DNA of 64,000 nucleotides from Selaginella tamariscina (GCA_003024785.1 PUQB01000014.1:112804-176803), one strand, 5' to 3'. Counted from the stretch's first letter, positions 1-12,106 are shown. Made by a program: numbers and translations. Notes: a model not told the origin generated them from the sequence alone.

Positions 1-1
1 G

Positions 2-1146
2 AACGCCCTCCTCACAGCGTATGCCCAGTGTGGGCATCACAAGCTCGCATCAATAACTTTCTGGAAAATGGATCTCGACGGTGTGAAGGCTGATGAAGTG
101 ACATATTTGCAGACAATGCACGATGCAGAGAGGATCCATAAGAGAATCTCTTTGCTGGGCTTTGAATCTATAGTGAGTGACCACCTTGTATCAATGTACT
201 GTAGGCCTGGTTACCCGAGATCTTTTATGGTACAAGCAACTTCAAGAGCCTTGTATCATGGATGACTCTGTTAACTGCGTATGCGCAGTGGGGGCGTGCA
301 AGGGAGGCAAGTGCCTCTCTGGGATGGATTTAAAAGGTATCAAACCGAACCAGGTAAGGATTATTATTAGCTGCTTGCAAATGTCCGAAAGACGTAAAGA
401 CAGTCTTTGAAAGGATCCTTGATGAGCATCACCACCTCGAGATGTATACAGAGCTTCGAAACTCACTCATAGCAACCGTGGTTGAGTTTTCTGAGTTTGA
501 ACAAGCTGTGAAGCTGTTTAACGACACAAACAGGACCATAGTTACCTGGAACACCATGATATCTGGACACACCACGATCAAGCTACTGCACATCATGGAT
601 CATGAAGGAGCTGCTGTTCCAAATTCAGTAACATTTCTAGCCGTCTTTGAGGCTTGCCAGACGCTGAAACTCGGTCAGGAGCTTTATCGGAGAGTAGTTT
701 TAACTGGACATGGATCGGACACCATAGTTATCAAGTTGTTCTCTAGGTCTTTGACTGTATATCCGACAAAACTGTCGTCTCGTGGACATCAATGATTGTT
801 GCATATTGTTATTCTGGATATCCTGGTGAAGCATCTCTACCGGAGCATGCAGCAACAAAAGATTTCCCCTGACGCAGTCACATTCACACATATTTTCAGT
901 ATCTGCAGAGGAGATGAACAGTTCTCCGAGCTTGTGTCCGAATTGGTGATGGACTACCGGATGGTTGTGTCCGAGGAAAAGAAACTCCTGTTTTTGGTGA
1001 TGTATGGGAAGATTGAGAATCTTGCCGAAGGTCAGAAACTCTTCAATCGGATGTGTGTACGCGACGTATTCTCATGGACTACGCTCATCACTGTATATTT
1101 ATGTATATATCTATATAGAAATAATCTTTTCCTTGTTTACTCCTGA
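2..1146 (+). pseudogene. PLS-type pentatricopeptide repeat (PPR) gene remnant, 5' end outside window
   Basis: PPR proteins bind organellar RNA; PLS-class members direct RNA editing in plastids and mitochondria. The window opens inside a PPR motif (NALLTAYAQCGHHKLA...FWKMDLDGVKADEVTYL). Further motifs recur: LVSWMTLLTAYAQWG near 260, RTIVTWNTMISGH near 535, a KTVVSWTSMIVAY-like motif near 775, then SPDAVTFTHIFSICRG near 868 and RDVFSWTTLITVY near 1060. No single frame covers them. The reading frame shifts near 200, 300-420, 720-800 and 830, and stop codons interrupt it. The spacing of the WNTMI/SWTTLI motifs is typical of PLS proteins. No E or DYW domain is visible before the sequence becomes TA/CA-rich noncoding DNA at about 1,100. 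Family assignment is firm; the pseudogene call depends on the indels being real. Confidence 0.8.
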
Positions 1147-1509
1147 GTGGCGCTTGTAAAACTCACATGCATAACGCTAGCGTGAAACAAATTATACACA
1201 TAGCCGTTACATTAAATTGATGATATTCTATATGCAGTAAAATTACACACGCACGCAAGTGTACACACACTCCCTCTTATATGTAAGTATGTGTGTAGGT
1301 GTCACTACGTGGGAATTGATTTTTCAAAGACAGCCCTTGAGGAGGCAGGGTTTTGAAATGGAGTTGGTACAAGCGGATTATTTGGAAGGTTTAATAAGGC
1401 TGGTTAGGAGGACCAACAATTTGAATAACGTCTTTGGCAAACTGGTTACATTCGGACACGGACAGGTTTCCAATGTTACTTCCAAGCCATAAAATGCACA
1501 TAAGGGTAT

Positions 1510-1564
<55 letters not shown>

Positions 1565-2826
1565 TGCACGCACACACACGCGCGCGCACACATACCATGT
1601 ATAATGACGAGTATGCATATGCAGTGGTCACATGCAAAGCCGAGGCTATTTATAAATGACGAGTCCACCTCCGATCTGGACCACACATTCTCAAGGGGAA
1701 TCGATCCAATCGTGTTAGATCCCACCAGGTGTCACTCTGAACCTCCTCCATGCAGAGGCTTAACCTTGTTCCTGAACATGAGAGAATGCATCAGGAGACC
1801 TTAACGTGTTTGTCCTTTGAAAACGACCCAATACCAGGTGATGTGTGTGTGTGTGACTTTCTTTTAATGAAAACTATACAAATCTATATATGTAATATAT
1901 GACGCATGTATGTATTGCAGTAACCAAGACTGAACTAAATGGATCGTGGAAACTGTACCCTAAGAGACCAGACGTACGCTGGGACTGTGGTTTTGGGGGT
2001 GGATCCAGTGCCAGGTGTGTTTCGTTTAGATAACGAGAAACCTTCCTATGTTATGGAGGATAGGCAAGAGCTTAGGGTTAGTGTCCATTGGTCAGTTTAT
2101 GGCCTTTCTTAACGAGGGTGGTTACGTTAGCCCAGAGTTTTGGAAACCTTTTAAGTAATATCTCGAGGAGGATACCCATGTAGGTGGGGAATATTTTGTG
2201 GACCCACACACACATTATAATATATCGTTTAGAGTTAAAATATAAACATAAATGACAAATATATTGTTTAAAGTTAAATATATAACATTGCATATGTGCA
2301 CCTGATTACTTTAAAATTTGACTCGAGGCCAATTTGGGCAAACAATTTAGGTACACATACTAAAGGGGGTCAACTTTTACATTGTATATATAAACTCATA
2401 CAAGGTTTTGTCATATACACGTGCAAGATTGTGATAACTAATATATAAATGTATATACTGACACACACGCAATCTTATAAAGCAGTATGAAACTTTTATT
2501 ATTCCCAAAGTAGTACAATAATCTCTTTCTCTCCCACACACACACACACACACCGTTGTTGTCAGAGCATCATCGAACAAAGGATTGTGAACCATCATGA
2601 ACTTGAAGTCATCAATTCCAGCCATGAAGATCTCAGCGGGAACTCAAAAGTTTACTCATAGCGACAAGTGTTGCAAGAAAATTTAACAAATGGATTGAAA
2701 AGGGTAAATAGAATTCTTGTTAACAAAATACATTTGGGGGGAATTATAACAACAACCATCGCAGTCACTGATTACCATGGAAATCTGATTACAAAAATTT
2801 AGCTAAAATTTGATGTTATACTAATA
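1147..2826. other. Noncoding stretch with CT/CA microsatellites and two weak small ORFs
   Basis: A compound (TC)n-(CA)n microsatellite lies at about 1508-1590 and a (CA)n tract at about 2535-2553. A 57-codon ORF at 1939-2112 (+, starting MDRGNCTLRDQTYAGTVVLG) is not recognised and could be chance. The segment 1640-1800 contains a GIDPIVLDPTRCH... stretch that might be a worn PPR fragment. I see no supported gene. Confidence 0.5.
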
Positions 2827-3013
2827 CAGTAGAACCTGTATAAATTAAATGTGTTGGGACCGGAAAGAATATTTAATTTAGAAAGGGTTTTAAATAAGGG
2901 AGAGTAAAAAAAATAATAAAATACAATAATAATATATATAGTGAAGACCATAATTATTATTTAATTTATAAAGATTTTAATTTATACAAATTTAATTTAA
3001 ACAGGTTCTACTG
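2827..3013. mobile_element. Emigrant/Lemi-like MITE (pogo superfamily), 187 bp
   Basis: Both ends carry the same inverted repeat: CAGTAGAACCTGTATAAAT on the left, and on the right a sequence whose reverse complement begins CAGTAGAACCTGTTTAAAT. The element is flanked by TA on both sides (2825-2826 and 3014-3015), the expected target duplication of Tc1/mariner-pogo elements. CAGTARAACC ends are typical of plant Emigrant and Lemi elements. The interior is AT-rich and has no coding capacity, so it is non-autonomous. No transposase source is seen in the window. Confidence 0.88.
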
Positions 3014-3015
3014 TA

Positions 3016-4600
3016 ATATGTGCTTTGTTTTGGACATTTAAACGATTTATACATATAACATCGTATAAATGAGTTTTCCGACTGTCTACTCTTCCATGCG
3101 TATAGATGTGTATTTTAGAGTTAAATGCATGACTGATGTACATACACACGTCTATATTTTCTCTCTCTAAAGTGTTGTTTTGATGATTTTACGATTGTTG
3201 ATGTGTGTATATATATCAGTATTTAAGTAATAGAGGACAACTTTGTACTCGTCTTGATTACACTGATTATAAATTTAACAATGATAACTCTATGTTTACA
3301 TATTGATGTCGGAAATGAATATACTTATCTAAGCAAAGCATACACAACTAAATATATGGTATAAACGATGTGTGTGTGCGTGTGTGTATTGTGTGTGAGA
3401 GAGAGATTAGAAAAAAGTATTGCTTATGGCACTTAAAGATAATTATTAAAGATAAATGGAATTTCCAACCACAGTTTAATTTAATTCTTCAATTACATGA
3501 GGTACTGTTAATTGATTGTGATATTTAATTTATACTTAAATATATTTTTTATTTTTAAAGTTGAACAACAAACAGCAGCTAAATGAACACATGTAAAGTA
3601 GTAAAGTAAAATCATATTTATCATCAACTAAATAATAAGATTAACATATATAAACAGTTTTTATAAGAAGGGTAATAGACATTCTACACACACTTATTTC
3701 AATACGGGTCGTATACAGACATATATGTATCTATATGTATGTTGTATACCTATACATACATACATGCACACATACACATATATAGATGTGTGTGTGTCAT
3801 GATAAGACCCACATACTGCTTTACATAAGATTCGACCTTGTGCACACACGCACGCACACACGGAGCGACCAGTTTGGTAATTACATTTGTTTCAAATGCA
3901 CGACTACTTACAAAACAATCGACATCAAAATAAAATTGAAAACAAAATTAACCGCACTACTTGTTAATAACATGGAGAGAGTCGCGGTAAACCTCGCATC
4001 TGTTATGGTGCCTCCCAACAAACTCTCGCAGAGACTCGTTGTCCTTAATCTCCCTAACCATCGGACAAAGCTCCTTCGATTTTAAGCTATACAAGTCGTG
4101 GTGTTAAATCCGTTGTCAAGCAAATCTGAGTTCTTCTTTAACAGACTAAAGTGCTTCCTCACCTATAAATAGCCTTTGTTAGTATACAATCTCCATGTTG
4201 GATGTACACACAAAGACATCCACACGTAATTATATACATGGAGATATATGTGTACTAGAAAGATATCCATTCTATGTGCACACAAACAATCGCAAACATG
4301 TATTATATGCCTGTATATAGTTACATACGCTCCTTTATTAACACACACCCACACTCACACCCACACTTACACACACACACAACAACACACGCATATATAT
4401 GACCTCGTTCATGTCGCTTGCCAGTAGCATGTACACATGGATAGCCGTTTGATAGAGTAGGATATTAACCGTCGGATGTTCGTCCATCACAACCCACTAT
4501 AAACTAAATTATTATATAAGGTCCAAACCCAAAACTAAATTTATCACTTAGTTACGTAAAGGTAAATAAAAGAAATAAAATAAAACTCAGAAGAACCCTA
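3016..4600. other. AT-rich noncoding stretch with TG/CA and TATA-rich microsatellites
   Basis: Low-complexity sequence with many ATATAT and ACACAC runs (for example 3360-3400, 3720-3790 and 4340-4400). An open frame at 3786-4085 (+) ends in a less repetitive stretch from 3971 (MERVAVNLASVMVPPNKLSQ...). I do not recognise it and it has no supporting structure. No RNA gene or further transposon end was found. Confidence 0.45.
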
Positions 4601-4617
4601 ATTCAGAAAATGAGAGC

Positions 4618-6101
4618 ATGGAGGATCTGCCAGATGAGATTGTTGTGTCCATACTAGGTAGGTATCAGGAATTAAATGAGTTAGGACATTACGTTGGTAT
4701 GTAAAAGATGGGAAAAGCTGTGCAAACATATTCCCGTGTTGAAAATACGACAATTGCCAGAAAACACTCAATTTTTTTCGAAATTTCAAAATCTTGAAAT
4801 GTTGAAAATTGAAGGTACAAAATTGGTTAAACGCTCTTCTGGAGTCCCTTATCAGTTTCCCAATTTAAAGGCAGCACATTTACCTGGAATCACAGTGGAG
4901 TATTTCCATGCTTTTGTGAAGGCTTGTCCAAAGCTCGAGAGGTTGAGTGTTCGCGGAGTTGTAGACTCAAACACTGTGGAATTACTACAACTTGGTATCT
5001 GAGAAATTTGAGATATCTGTATGTAAGTTTAGTTCCTTGTGTGGGTAGATCAGTTATTGAAGTAGGGACAGGTGCATCTTTTAAGTATATGAGGGACTGA
5101 AGGTGACATTCCAGATGATTTGATAGAAGTGATACAAACAACTTCGAATCAACTCAAATCGTTGATTGTTCATTGGTCACTGCCAAACAATAACACTCCA
5201 GTAGTCATCCACAATAACAAGTCCCTTACCAAGTTGCACATAACCAACAGAAACATAGTCTTGAAGGAGTGCGACAATCTTGAGGACATTTCCCTTGCAA
5301 ACATCGAATCATTCGAGCATAATCTCTGTAACTTGAGGCAAGTCAAGCGCCTCCATCTTTACCGGGTAGGAACAGTGGACAAAGCAGAGCTGGCAAACCT
5401 ACTTGGTAAATGTACTTCTGTGCAGGAGCTGGATCTCCTCTGCCTGAGCAAGATTGCGCCTGGAATTCCGCCATATGACATAACGTGTTGGAGATGAGCT
5501 CTGTGAGATGTCTGAGTGTCGCAGATGTGGAGAGGTTGGAGGTGAAGGTGCATTCGAATATGCAGAGGTTAACTCTGAATGAAGTTAAACAGTGTAAACT
5601 GGAGACTCTGTGCAAGAGTTATGCATTGAAGAAGGCACAGACAGATACGAAGAGTCCGAGAATCTACTTTATTATACTTTGAGGGAGCGGGTACCATGTA
5701 AAAGTTCGAGTTGCGAGGGATTGCTTGAGGTATTGCCACTAGAAGAGCAGATATTGACAAAGCGCATTGAAAGTTTAGTCATCGACACGCAGCGAATGTC
5801 ATTGGATATGTTGGATAAACTCTTCATCAGTCTTCAGATGTGTCAAGGGCAGTGTGTGAAGGATATTGTTATCAAGCTCTCTGTCGAAGAAGAGAACGAG
5901 CATGTAAGGAACCAGCTGATATTTATGGTGCAGAGCCTGTTGCAGTCGGGCTGGTTTAGGAAGCTGACAGTTAAAATAGATGGATGTAAGCGTGGTTTAA
6001 CAGTGTATACGCAACTAAAACAAGTGTCATGCCCTGGGTATTCTACGCTTCCTAGTGGGTATTCGTGGAAGGGATGGGTGGAATGGAAAGTTAAAGTATG
6101 A
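4618..6101 (+). pseudogene. F-box / leucine-rich-repeat protein gene split by single-base frameshifts
   Basis: F-box proteins are the substrate-recognition subunits of SCF ubiquitin ligases. The start MEDLPDEIVVSIL at 4618 is a canonical F-box beginning. The second half of the box, LVCKRWEKLCKHIPVLKI, follows in another frame at about 4690; removing one G near 4683 would join them as NELDITLVCKRWEKL. LRR-like segments follow: NLEMLKIEGTKL, ACPKLERLSVRGV, NLRYLYVSLVP, QLKSLIVHW, CNLEDISLANIE-type, QVKRLHLYRVG, SVQELDLLCLSK and ERLEVKVHSNMQRLTLNEV. The frame changes again near 4998, 5100, 5480 and 5600. The C-terminal part (to 6101) stays open for 163 codons. The conserved sequence with isolated one-base breaks means either a young pseudogene or uncorrected sequencing indels. 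Confidence 0.75.
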
Positions 6102-6347
6102 AAACATTTATCTGTATGTCTTTTTATAACTGCAATAGATGGGTGTATCCACTTACTAAATATGCATTTGCCACCGTGTCAAGGTAGCATGAGCGCTGCC
6201 GTCGAACGCGTTTATCGAACGCCCGAACTTCCGAGCGTATAAACCCTAAAGAAACCTTAAAGATAATCAACATTGAGGCATGGAGAGGCACTAACATGAA
6301 CAAGATGAACTTCAATTCTTAAATCCCCTCCATTGGTATAACCACAC

Positions 6348-6971
6348 CTCTCTACAGGGTTCAACAACAGGCCAAAAGACAACGAGTTAACATCGAGAGC
6401 TTCATATCAAGCTCAAATTTTAATGACAACCCATCGATACTGGATGACGGTAAGAAGAAGTTAATCTTTTCTTCGTTCAATGAATTCTGGATCCTCGCCA
6501 AGAGGGTATAGAGTTTGATGATTGGGTACAGGGCTTTTCCACGGAAGAGGAGTGTCACCAATTCGTAATGTCAAAGGAGACAGCAATTTCAGATAAACAA
6601 GTGATATACACTACGAATGCATATCTGTTACGTTTCTTGGGCGTTGACAGAAAGGAGTACAATGAAAAAGACAACAACTATGCAGACAAATTAATAACAA
6701 GGATAGTGAAATCAAGTTTTGGGCCGAACACAAACTCCTTCAACTTACGAATGCTTGTGTTCGGATTAAGGTTTTCATACGAAAAGCTGCAAGAGAATCC
6801 AGGTAGTCACAAGAAGATCGTAGACAATTTGTCCAAGGCATTGGGGGGAACATTGAAAGGAGTAATATGCACCTCATACTCAAGATGAAGTATCCTGAAT
6901 GGATAGGCCGTGTCAAAAGCCCTGAGGACAACAACAAAAAGGTTGATCATCTACCACAACGAGTACCACGA
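6348..6971 (+). pseudogene. Left arm of inverted duplication; unrecognised protein fragment
   Basis: The + strand encodes an unrecognised protein in pieces: an open stretch from about 6362 (QQQAKRQRVNIESFISS...), a frame change near 6510, then 6568-6888 (MSKETAISDKQVIYTTNAYL...ALGGTLKGV). A further frame change after the six-G run near 6843 leads into NIERSNMHLILKMKYPEW. The outer edge carries CTCTACAG, which resembles a splice acceptor, so an exon may have been duplicated. No domain is recognised; the absence of plant paralogs in the window leaves origin open (host gene, transposon or old viral insertion). The arm is mirrored by 7014-7632. Confidence 0.6.
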
Positions 6972-7013
6972 CTGCTATTGTGTTCAGGTGTGGCCTATTC
7001 CTCAGGCCGCACA

Positions 7014-7632
7014 TCGTGGTACTCGTTGTGGTAGATGATCAACCTTTCGTCGTTGTCCTCAGGGCTTTTGACACGGCCGATACTTCATCTTGAGTATTGC
7101 CGAGGTGCATATGACTCCTTTCAATGTTCCCCCCAATGCCTTGGACAAATTGTCTACGATCTTCTTGTGACTACCTGGATTCTCTTGCAGCTTTTCGTAT
7201 GAGAACCTTAATCCGAACACAAGCATTCGTAGGTTGAAGGAGTTTGTGTTCGGCCCAAAACTTGATTTCACTGTCCTTGTTATTAATTTGTCTGCATAGT
7301 TGTTGTCTTTTTCATTGTACTCCTTTCTGTTGACGCCCAAGAAACGTAACAGATATGCGTTCGTAGTGTATATCGCTTGTTTATCTGAAATTGCTTTCTC
7401 CTTTGACATTACGAATTGGTGACACTCCTCTTCCGTGGAAAAGCCCTGTACCCAATCATCGAACTATATACCCCTCTTGGCGAGGATCCAGAATTCATTG
7501 AACGAAGGAAAGACTAACTTCTTCTTACCGTTGTCCAGTATCGATGGGCTGTCGTCAAAATTTGAGTTTGATATGAAGCTCTCGATGTAACTCGTTGTCT
7601 TTTGGCTTGTTATTAAACCTGTAGAGATGTCA
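7014..7632 (-). pseudogene. Right arm of inverted duplication; same unrecognised protein on the - strand
   Basis: The - strand frame 7059-7409 (MSKEKAISDKQAIYTTNAYL...) differs from the left-arm protein at only a few residues (E/K, V/A, D/N, I/T) over about 100 codons. It shares the same frame break at the six-base G run (read as C6 on +). Because both arms carry that break, it predates the duplication or is intrinsic to the original sequence. The outer edge again has CTACAGG. The arms are separated by 42 bp (6972-7013), which itself contains a small GTGTGGCCT/AGGCCGCAC stem. Confidence 0.6.
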
Positions 7633-7689
7633 TCTTCTGCTTGTTTGATTCCTTCTTACTTAGAAAGCTCATCGTCCTTATATCTGATC

Positions 7690-7900
7690 CACCCTACTTG
7701 CTTGTCCTTATATACCGTGAGGAAATCCTTACAAGAATCCTTTTTTGCCTTACAAGAATCCTTTTTTGGATTTGGATAAGAAACCTTTTGATAACCTTTT
7801 TTTGAATTTGGATTAGGATAAGGACAAGAATCATTTTCACATAACTTTTTAAGATAGGGATAACAATCCTTTTTGGAAACCTTTTTTGGATTAGGGTTAG
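7690..7900. repeat. Imperfect short tandem repeats around AAGAATCCTTTTTTGG
   Basis: Variants of TTACAAGAATCCTTTTTTGGATTTGGATAAG recur several times between 7725 and 7900. The - strand therefore reads as a low-complexity K/I/L/R-rich ORF, which I regard as a by-product of the repeat, not a protein. Confidence 0.5.
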
Positions 7901-8212
7901 GAAGAACATTCCGTTTTACAAACGTTGTTTGAATTAGGATTTTATATAAACGTTTTGCTCAAAATTTAACAATTTTGAACGTGAAATTAAAGAGTTAGTA
8001 ACAATGTGAAAAAGACCTCACAGGAGACCGTATTTAAATATGGTGTTTTTTGCAAACTTTTACGTGGCTGGCTTATTTATCTAATCCAATTTACAAAATG
8101 TACTTTCGACAACTACAATGCAAACCGGATAGATAAAACCAATTGAATGTTGTTTAAACAATATTGAACAGGAAAATTGACAGATTAGAATGTTTCATAT
8201 GTAAATTTCATT

Positions 8213-11200
8213 TCAATGTATTCTACTTAACAAGAGGTGATGATAAGTCTTGCTTGGTACTATCCTTTTATTCAAGATGTTCTTGTAATATGTAACGTTA
8301 CTGTAAAATATGGCATGTACGAGGCGGAATTTCACTCTGATGCTTTCTACACACTTGTAATTCTTCACTTCCAATTGCAACATTTGAATTTGTATATGTA
8401 AAAAACAAATCGTATAAAAAAAAGTTAGTGTGTGTTTATAAAACAAGTTTTGATTATTAAAAGTAAGAAATAAACTTTATAAAAGAGCAGTCAAGTATGT
8501 GGGAATTGGAACTTGGAATTTTGTACTAGAAAAAACTATGATATTGACAACAAACTTAAACATAATTCAATTACAAGCTACAAAATCAATCATAGAAAAC
8601 AAATGCAAAGATGCAAGAAACACGTAGGCATTTGCAAATGGAACGTAGCATTTGGAAGTTAACATTTGAATATAGCATTTGGCAATTGGTAAATAGTATT
8701 CAAATATGGCATATCGCATTATGCGTTGGAATACGGGATGTAGCACTTCGCATTGGAATACAGTATATAGCATTTTCAAATGGAACTTTATATTCAGCTT
8801 TTGGAATGGAATACAGTATATGGAATTTAGCATTGGAATACATTGTAATATGGAATACGGTACGGAATTCGGCATTTGGCATTGAAATTTGGCATTATGC
8901 TTGTTAATAGAACACATATAATGCAGACCGCACAATAATGACATGCAAATCAATCACAGAATAAAGCAGACACAAACATGACAGAAAGACATTTTAGCAT
9001 GAGGACTAACCTTAATTGTATGCTACCATATGTTGAAGTTCATGAAAAAGATAACGTTCCTGGACAAACAAAAAACTTTGTGTGAGAAAGCAATTAGTAA
9101 ATAAAACAGAAAATAAATCTTCCTGCATGCCAAATTTTAATTTCATGCTTTCTGCAAAGTTGTTTATCTCCATTCTTTACATTACTTCCAATTTACAAAT
9201 TAGGATTTGGACCTGTGGAAAAGATTACTTGCATATCATAAAAAGAAATTCTAAAAAATTGGAGAAATTACCTCATAAAGGATTGGTGTCATGTGTTGTA
9301 GATAATAGCAGTTGTTACATTGCAATTATTCAAGAGGATTTATTGTACTTATAGCAAACATACATAAAATGCAACCACATGCTAAAAAATTGCAGAAAGG
9401 AAACACAAACAACTTTGCAATGAACATGTGGTAATAGGCTTACAATTTGGGACTGCAGTACAGTATCTGATATATGGCAATGGAATATAATTCCTGGCAT
9501 TTCGTATATGCATTGGATTATGGCATAAAGCATTTTGCTTCGGAATACAGTAAATGGTATTTTATAACATTGGCATATCACACGCGGCATTGGAATACAA
9601 AATATGTTACGGATTTCTGTTTTTGGAATACAGCATTTTTGGATTGTATTACGGAATACGGTACAGCATTTTGCTTTGGAAAATGGTACTTTCGGATTGT
9701 AATATGGAATATGGTATGGTGTTTGGTATTTGGCATTTGGCATTTGGCATTAAAACTTGACTTTACGCCTATTACCACAACACATACAATGCAAACTAGA
9801 ACACAATGACATACAACTATATCAAAGAGAAAACCACATGGACATTATTAACCTTAGTTTACATGCTGGCCGTGCTTATGCTCCACCACAAGCCCACAAA
9901 ACTGTGAAAACAATCAAATTCGTGTCAAAAATGAAAACGACAATAAGATTTTAAAAAACCCGATGAAGGAGGCGGAATTTCACTTTTCTTCTTTCTGCAA
10001 AGTTGTTCACCTTTATGTTTTACATCAAGTCCATTTGACAGATTAGAATTCGGACCTGTAAAACACAAAACGTATTCAAAAGAATCACTACATATTGTAA
10101 AAACAACTTCAAAGGTACTCTGTTTACTGATATTAACACAACACATATTACACAACAATGACATGCAACTATATCTAAGAAAAGACCACATGGACATGAT
10201 TAACGTTAACTTACATGCTGGCTGTGCTTATGCACAAGCCCATAATACTGTAAAAATAATTAAACTCATGTCAAAAAAGAAAAGGACAATAAGATTTTAA
10301 AAAAACAGTTCAAGGAGGTGGAATTTCAGTTTTCTTCTTTCTGAAAAGTTGTTCAGCTTTATGTTTTACATCACGTCCAATTGACAGACTGGAATTTGGA
10401 CCTGTAAAAGACAAATCGTATTCAAAATAGTCATTACATATCGTAAAAAATGGACATAATTACCTCGTGGTGGCTTCATGTTGCTAATCCTACAATTAGG
10501 ATTCAAACCTTTTTTATGTAGTACGGCCTAAGGGATAAAAAACCTAATTACTATTTAATATATGGACTAACCTTAATGATAGTATTTACATGTGTCCATG
10601 CCCACAGAAAGAGGCACGTTCCTGTGAAAACAAAACACTCTATCAGATAAAGTAAATGCTTAATAAAATTGAAAAATAGACCATCTAACATGTTGAATCT
10701 CTCTTTTATGCTTTCTGCAAAGTCGTTCAGATCTATGTTTTGCTGGCATGGCAATATGTATAAGTGTTTGTTTATATGCATATGTTTATAAAATTGACAA
10801 GACGGTCAGTCTTTGTGGTTTACAACATATGGGTTGCCAGTTCAAGTCTTGTTAACTTAATTTTTTGAATAGGAAGGGTTTAGGATGTTTGCAATGGTTA
10901 AATATGCCTATGCATGTAAAATTAACATAATGATTATAACATTGACTTATTGGTTAAGTTGGATTACTTTAAAACTTAAAGGTCTACTGTAGCATTTTCC
11001 AAATGTAAAATTAACATAATGATTATAACATTGACTTATTGGTTAAGTTGGATTACTTTAAAACTTAAAGGTCTACTGTAGTATTTTGCTTTGGAAAATG
11101 GTACTTTTGGATTGTAATATGAAATATGGTATGGTGTTCGCTTTAGAGAACGTGATTAACACTTTATCGCACGCGGCATTGGAATACAGAATATGTTATA

Positions 11201-11990
11201 GATTTCTGTTTTGGAATACAGCATTTTCGGATTGTATTACGGAATACTGTAGCATTTTGCTTTGGAAAATGGTACTTTTGGATTGTAATATGGAATATGG
11301 TATGGTGTTCGGCATTTGGCATTTGGATTAAAACTTGGCTTTATGCCTATTACCACAACACATATAATGCAAACCAGAACACAATGACATGCAACTATAT
11401 CAAAGAGAAAACCACATGGACATTATTAACCTTAGTTTACATGCTGGCCATGCTTATGTTCCACCACATGAAAATGACAATAAGATTTAAAAAAAAACCA
11501 ATGAAGGAGGTGGAATTTCACTTTTCTTCTTTCTGCAAAGTTGTTCACCTTTATGTTTTACATCAAGTCCATTTGACAGATTAGAATTCGGATCTGTAAA
11601 ACACAAAACATATTCAAAAGAATCACTACATATGTAAAAACAACTTCAAAGGTACTCTGTTTACTGATATTAACACAACACATATTATGCAAACCACACA
11701 ACAATGACATGCAACTATATCTAAGAAAAGACCACATGGACATGATTAACGTTAACTTACATGCTGGCCGTGCTTATGCTCCACCACAAGCCCATAATAC
11801 TGTAAAAACAATTAAACTCATGTCAAAAAAGAAAAGGACAATAAGATTTTAAAAAAATAGTTCAAGGAGGTGGAATTTCAGTTTTCTTCTTTCTGCAAAG
11901 TTGTTCACGTTTATGCTTTACATCATGTCCATTTAACATATTAGAATTTGGACCTGTAAGACACAAATCGTATTCAAATGTATGCAATTT
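8213..11990 (-). repeat. Array of tandemly amplified exon-like modules and GGAATAC/GCATTTGG low-complexity blocks
   Basis: A module of about 110 bp recurs seven times: 8318-8425, 9125-9245, 9966-10085, 10313-10430, 10683-10760 (partial), 11507-11625 and 11868-11985. On the - strand each copy has a TTTTACAG-type acceptor, then an exon-like core (for the 10683 copy QQNIDLNDFAESIKERFNML; for the 9125 copy MEINNFAESMKLKFGM). A second exon-like block with GTTAGTCC after it occurs at about 9016-9055 and 10565-10615 (GTCLFLWAWTHVNTIIK). About 0.85 kb (9576-10430) is duplicated at 11165-11985. Between modules lie GGAATAC/GCATTTGG blocks at 8605-8905, 9440-9755 and 11090-11335. The gene family is not recognised; the - strand reading is inferred from conserved splice-like borders. 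Confidence 0.6.
10914..11091. repeat. 89-bp direct tandem duplication, two copies
   Basis: The sequence beginning ATGTAAAATTAACATAATG at 10914 is repeated from 11003 with almost no change, giving a period of 89 bp. It lies between the larger duplicated blocks described for 8.2-12.0 kb and is probably part of the same amplification. Confidence 0.85.
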
Positions 11991-12106
11991 TTGATTGATT
12001 CACATGGGTGAGGTGTGGATTTCAACCGGTTAAGCTCTTGGGATTTTGGGATCAATGTATATTGTGAATTCTTCATCATCTGCGGGCCTCCTCTCTCTTT
12101 CGTAGC

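Larger units (their letters stand above)
6348..7632. repeat. Large near-perfect inverted repeat (arms ~620 bp, spacer 42 bp)
   Basis: Reading inwards, the sequence ending GAGTACCACGA at 6971 is matched by TCGTGGTACTC starting at 7014. The similarity continues outwards to the CTCTACAG motifs at about 6350 and 7630. A transcript across the region would fold into a hairpin of about 600 bp. Such structures are known in plants as precursors of dicer products and as a route to young MIRNA genes. Whether this one is transcribed cannot be seen here. Confidence 0.85.

Noticed and set aside
1378..1725. - strand ORF of 115 codons
   Set aside because: It runs through a (TC)n-(CA)n microsatellite and consists largely of CVCV and RERE repeats.
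10800..10860. tRNA T-arm-like GCCAGTTCAAGTCTTG
   Set aside because: No matching D-arm or acceptor stem within tRNA distance.
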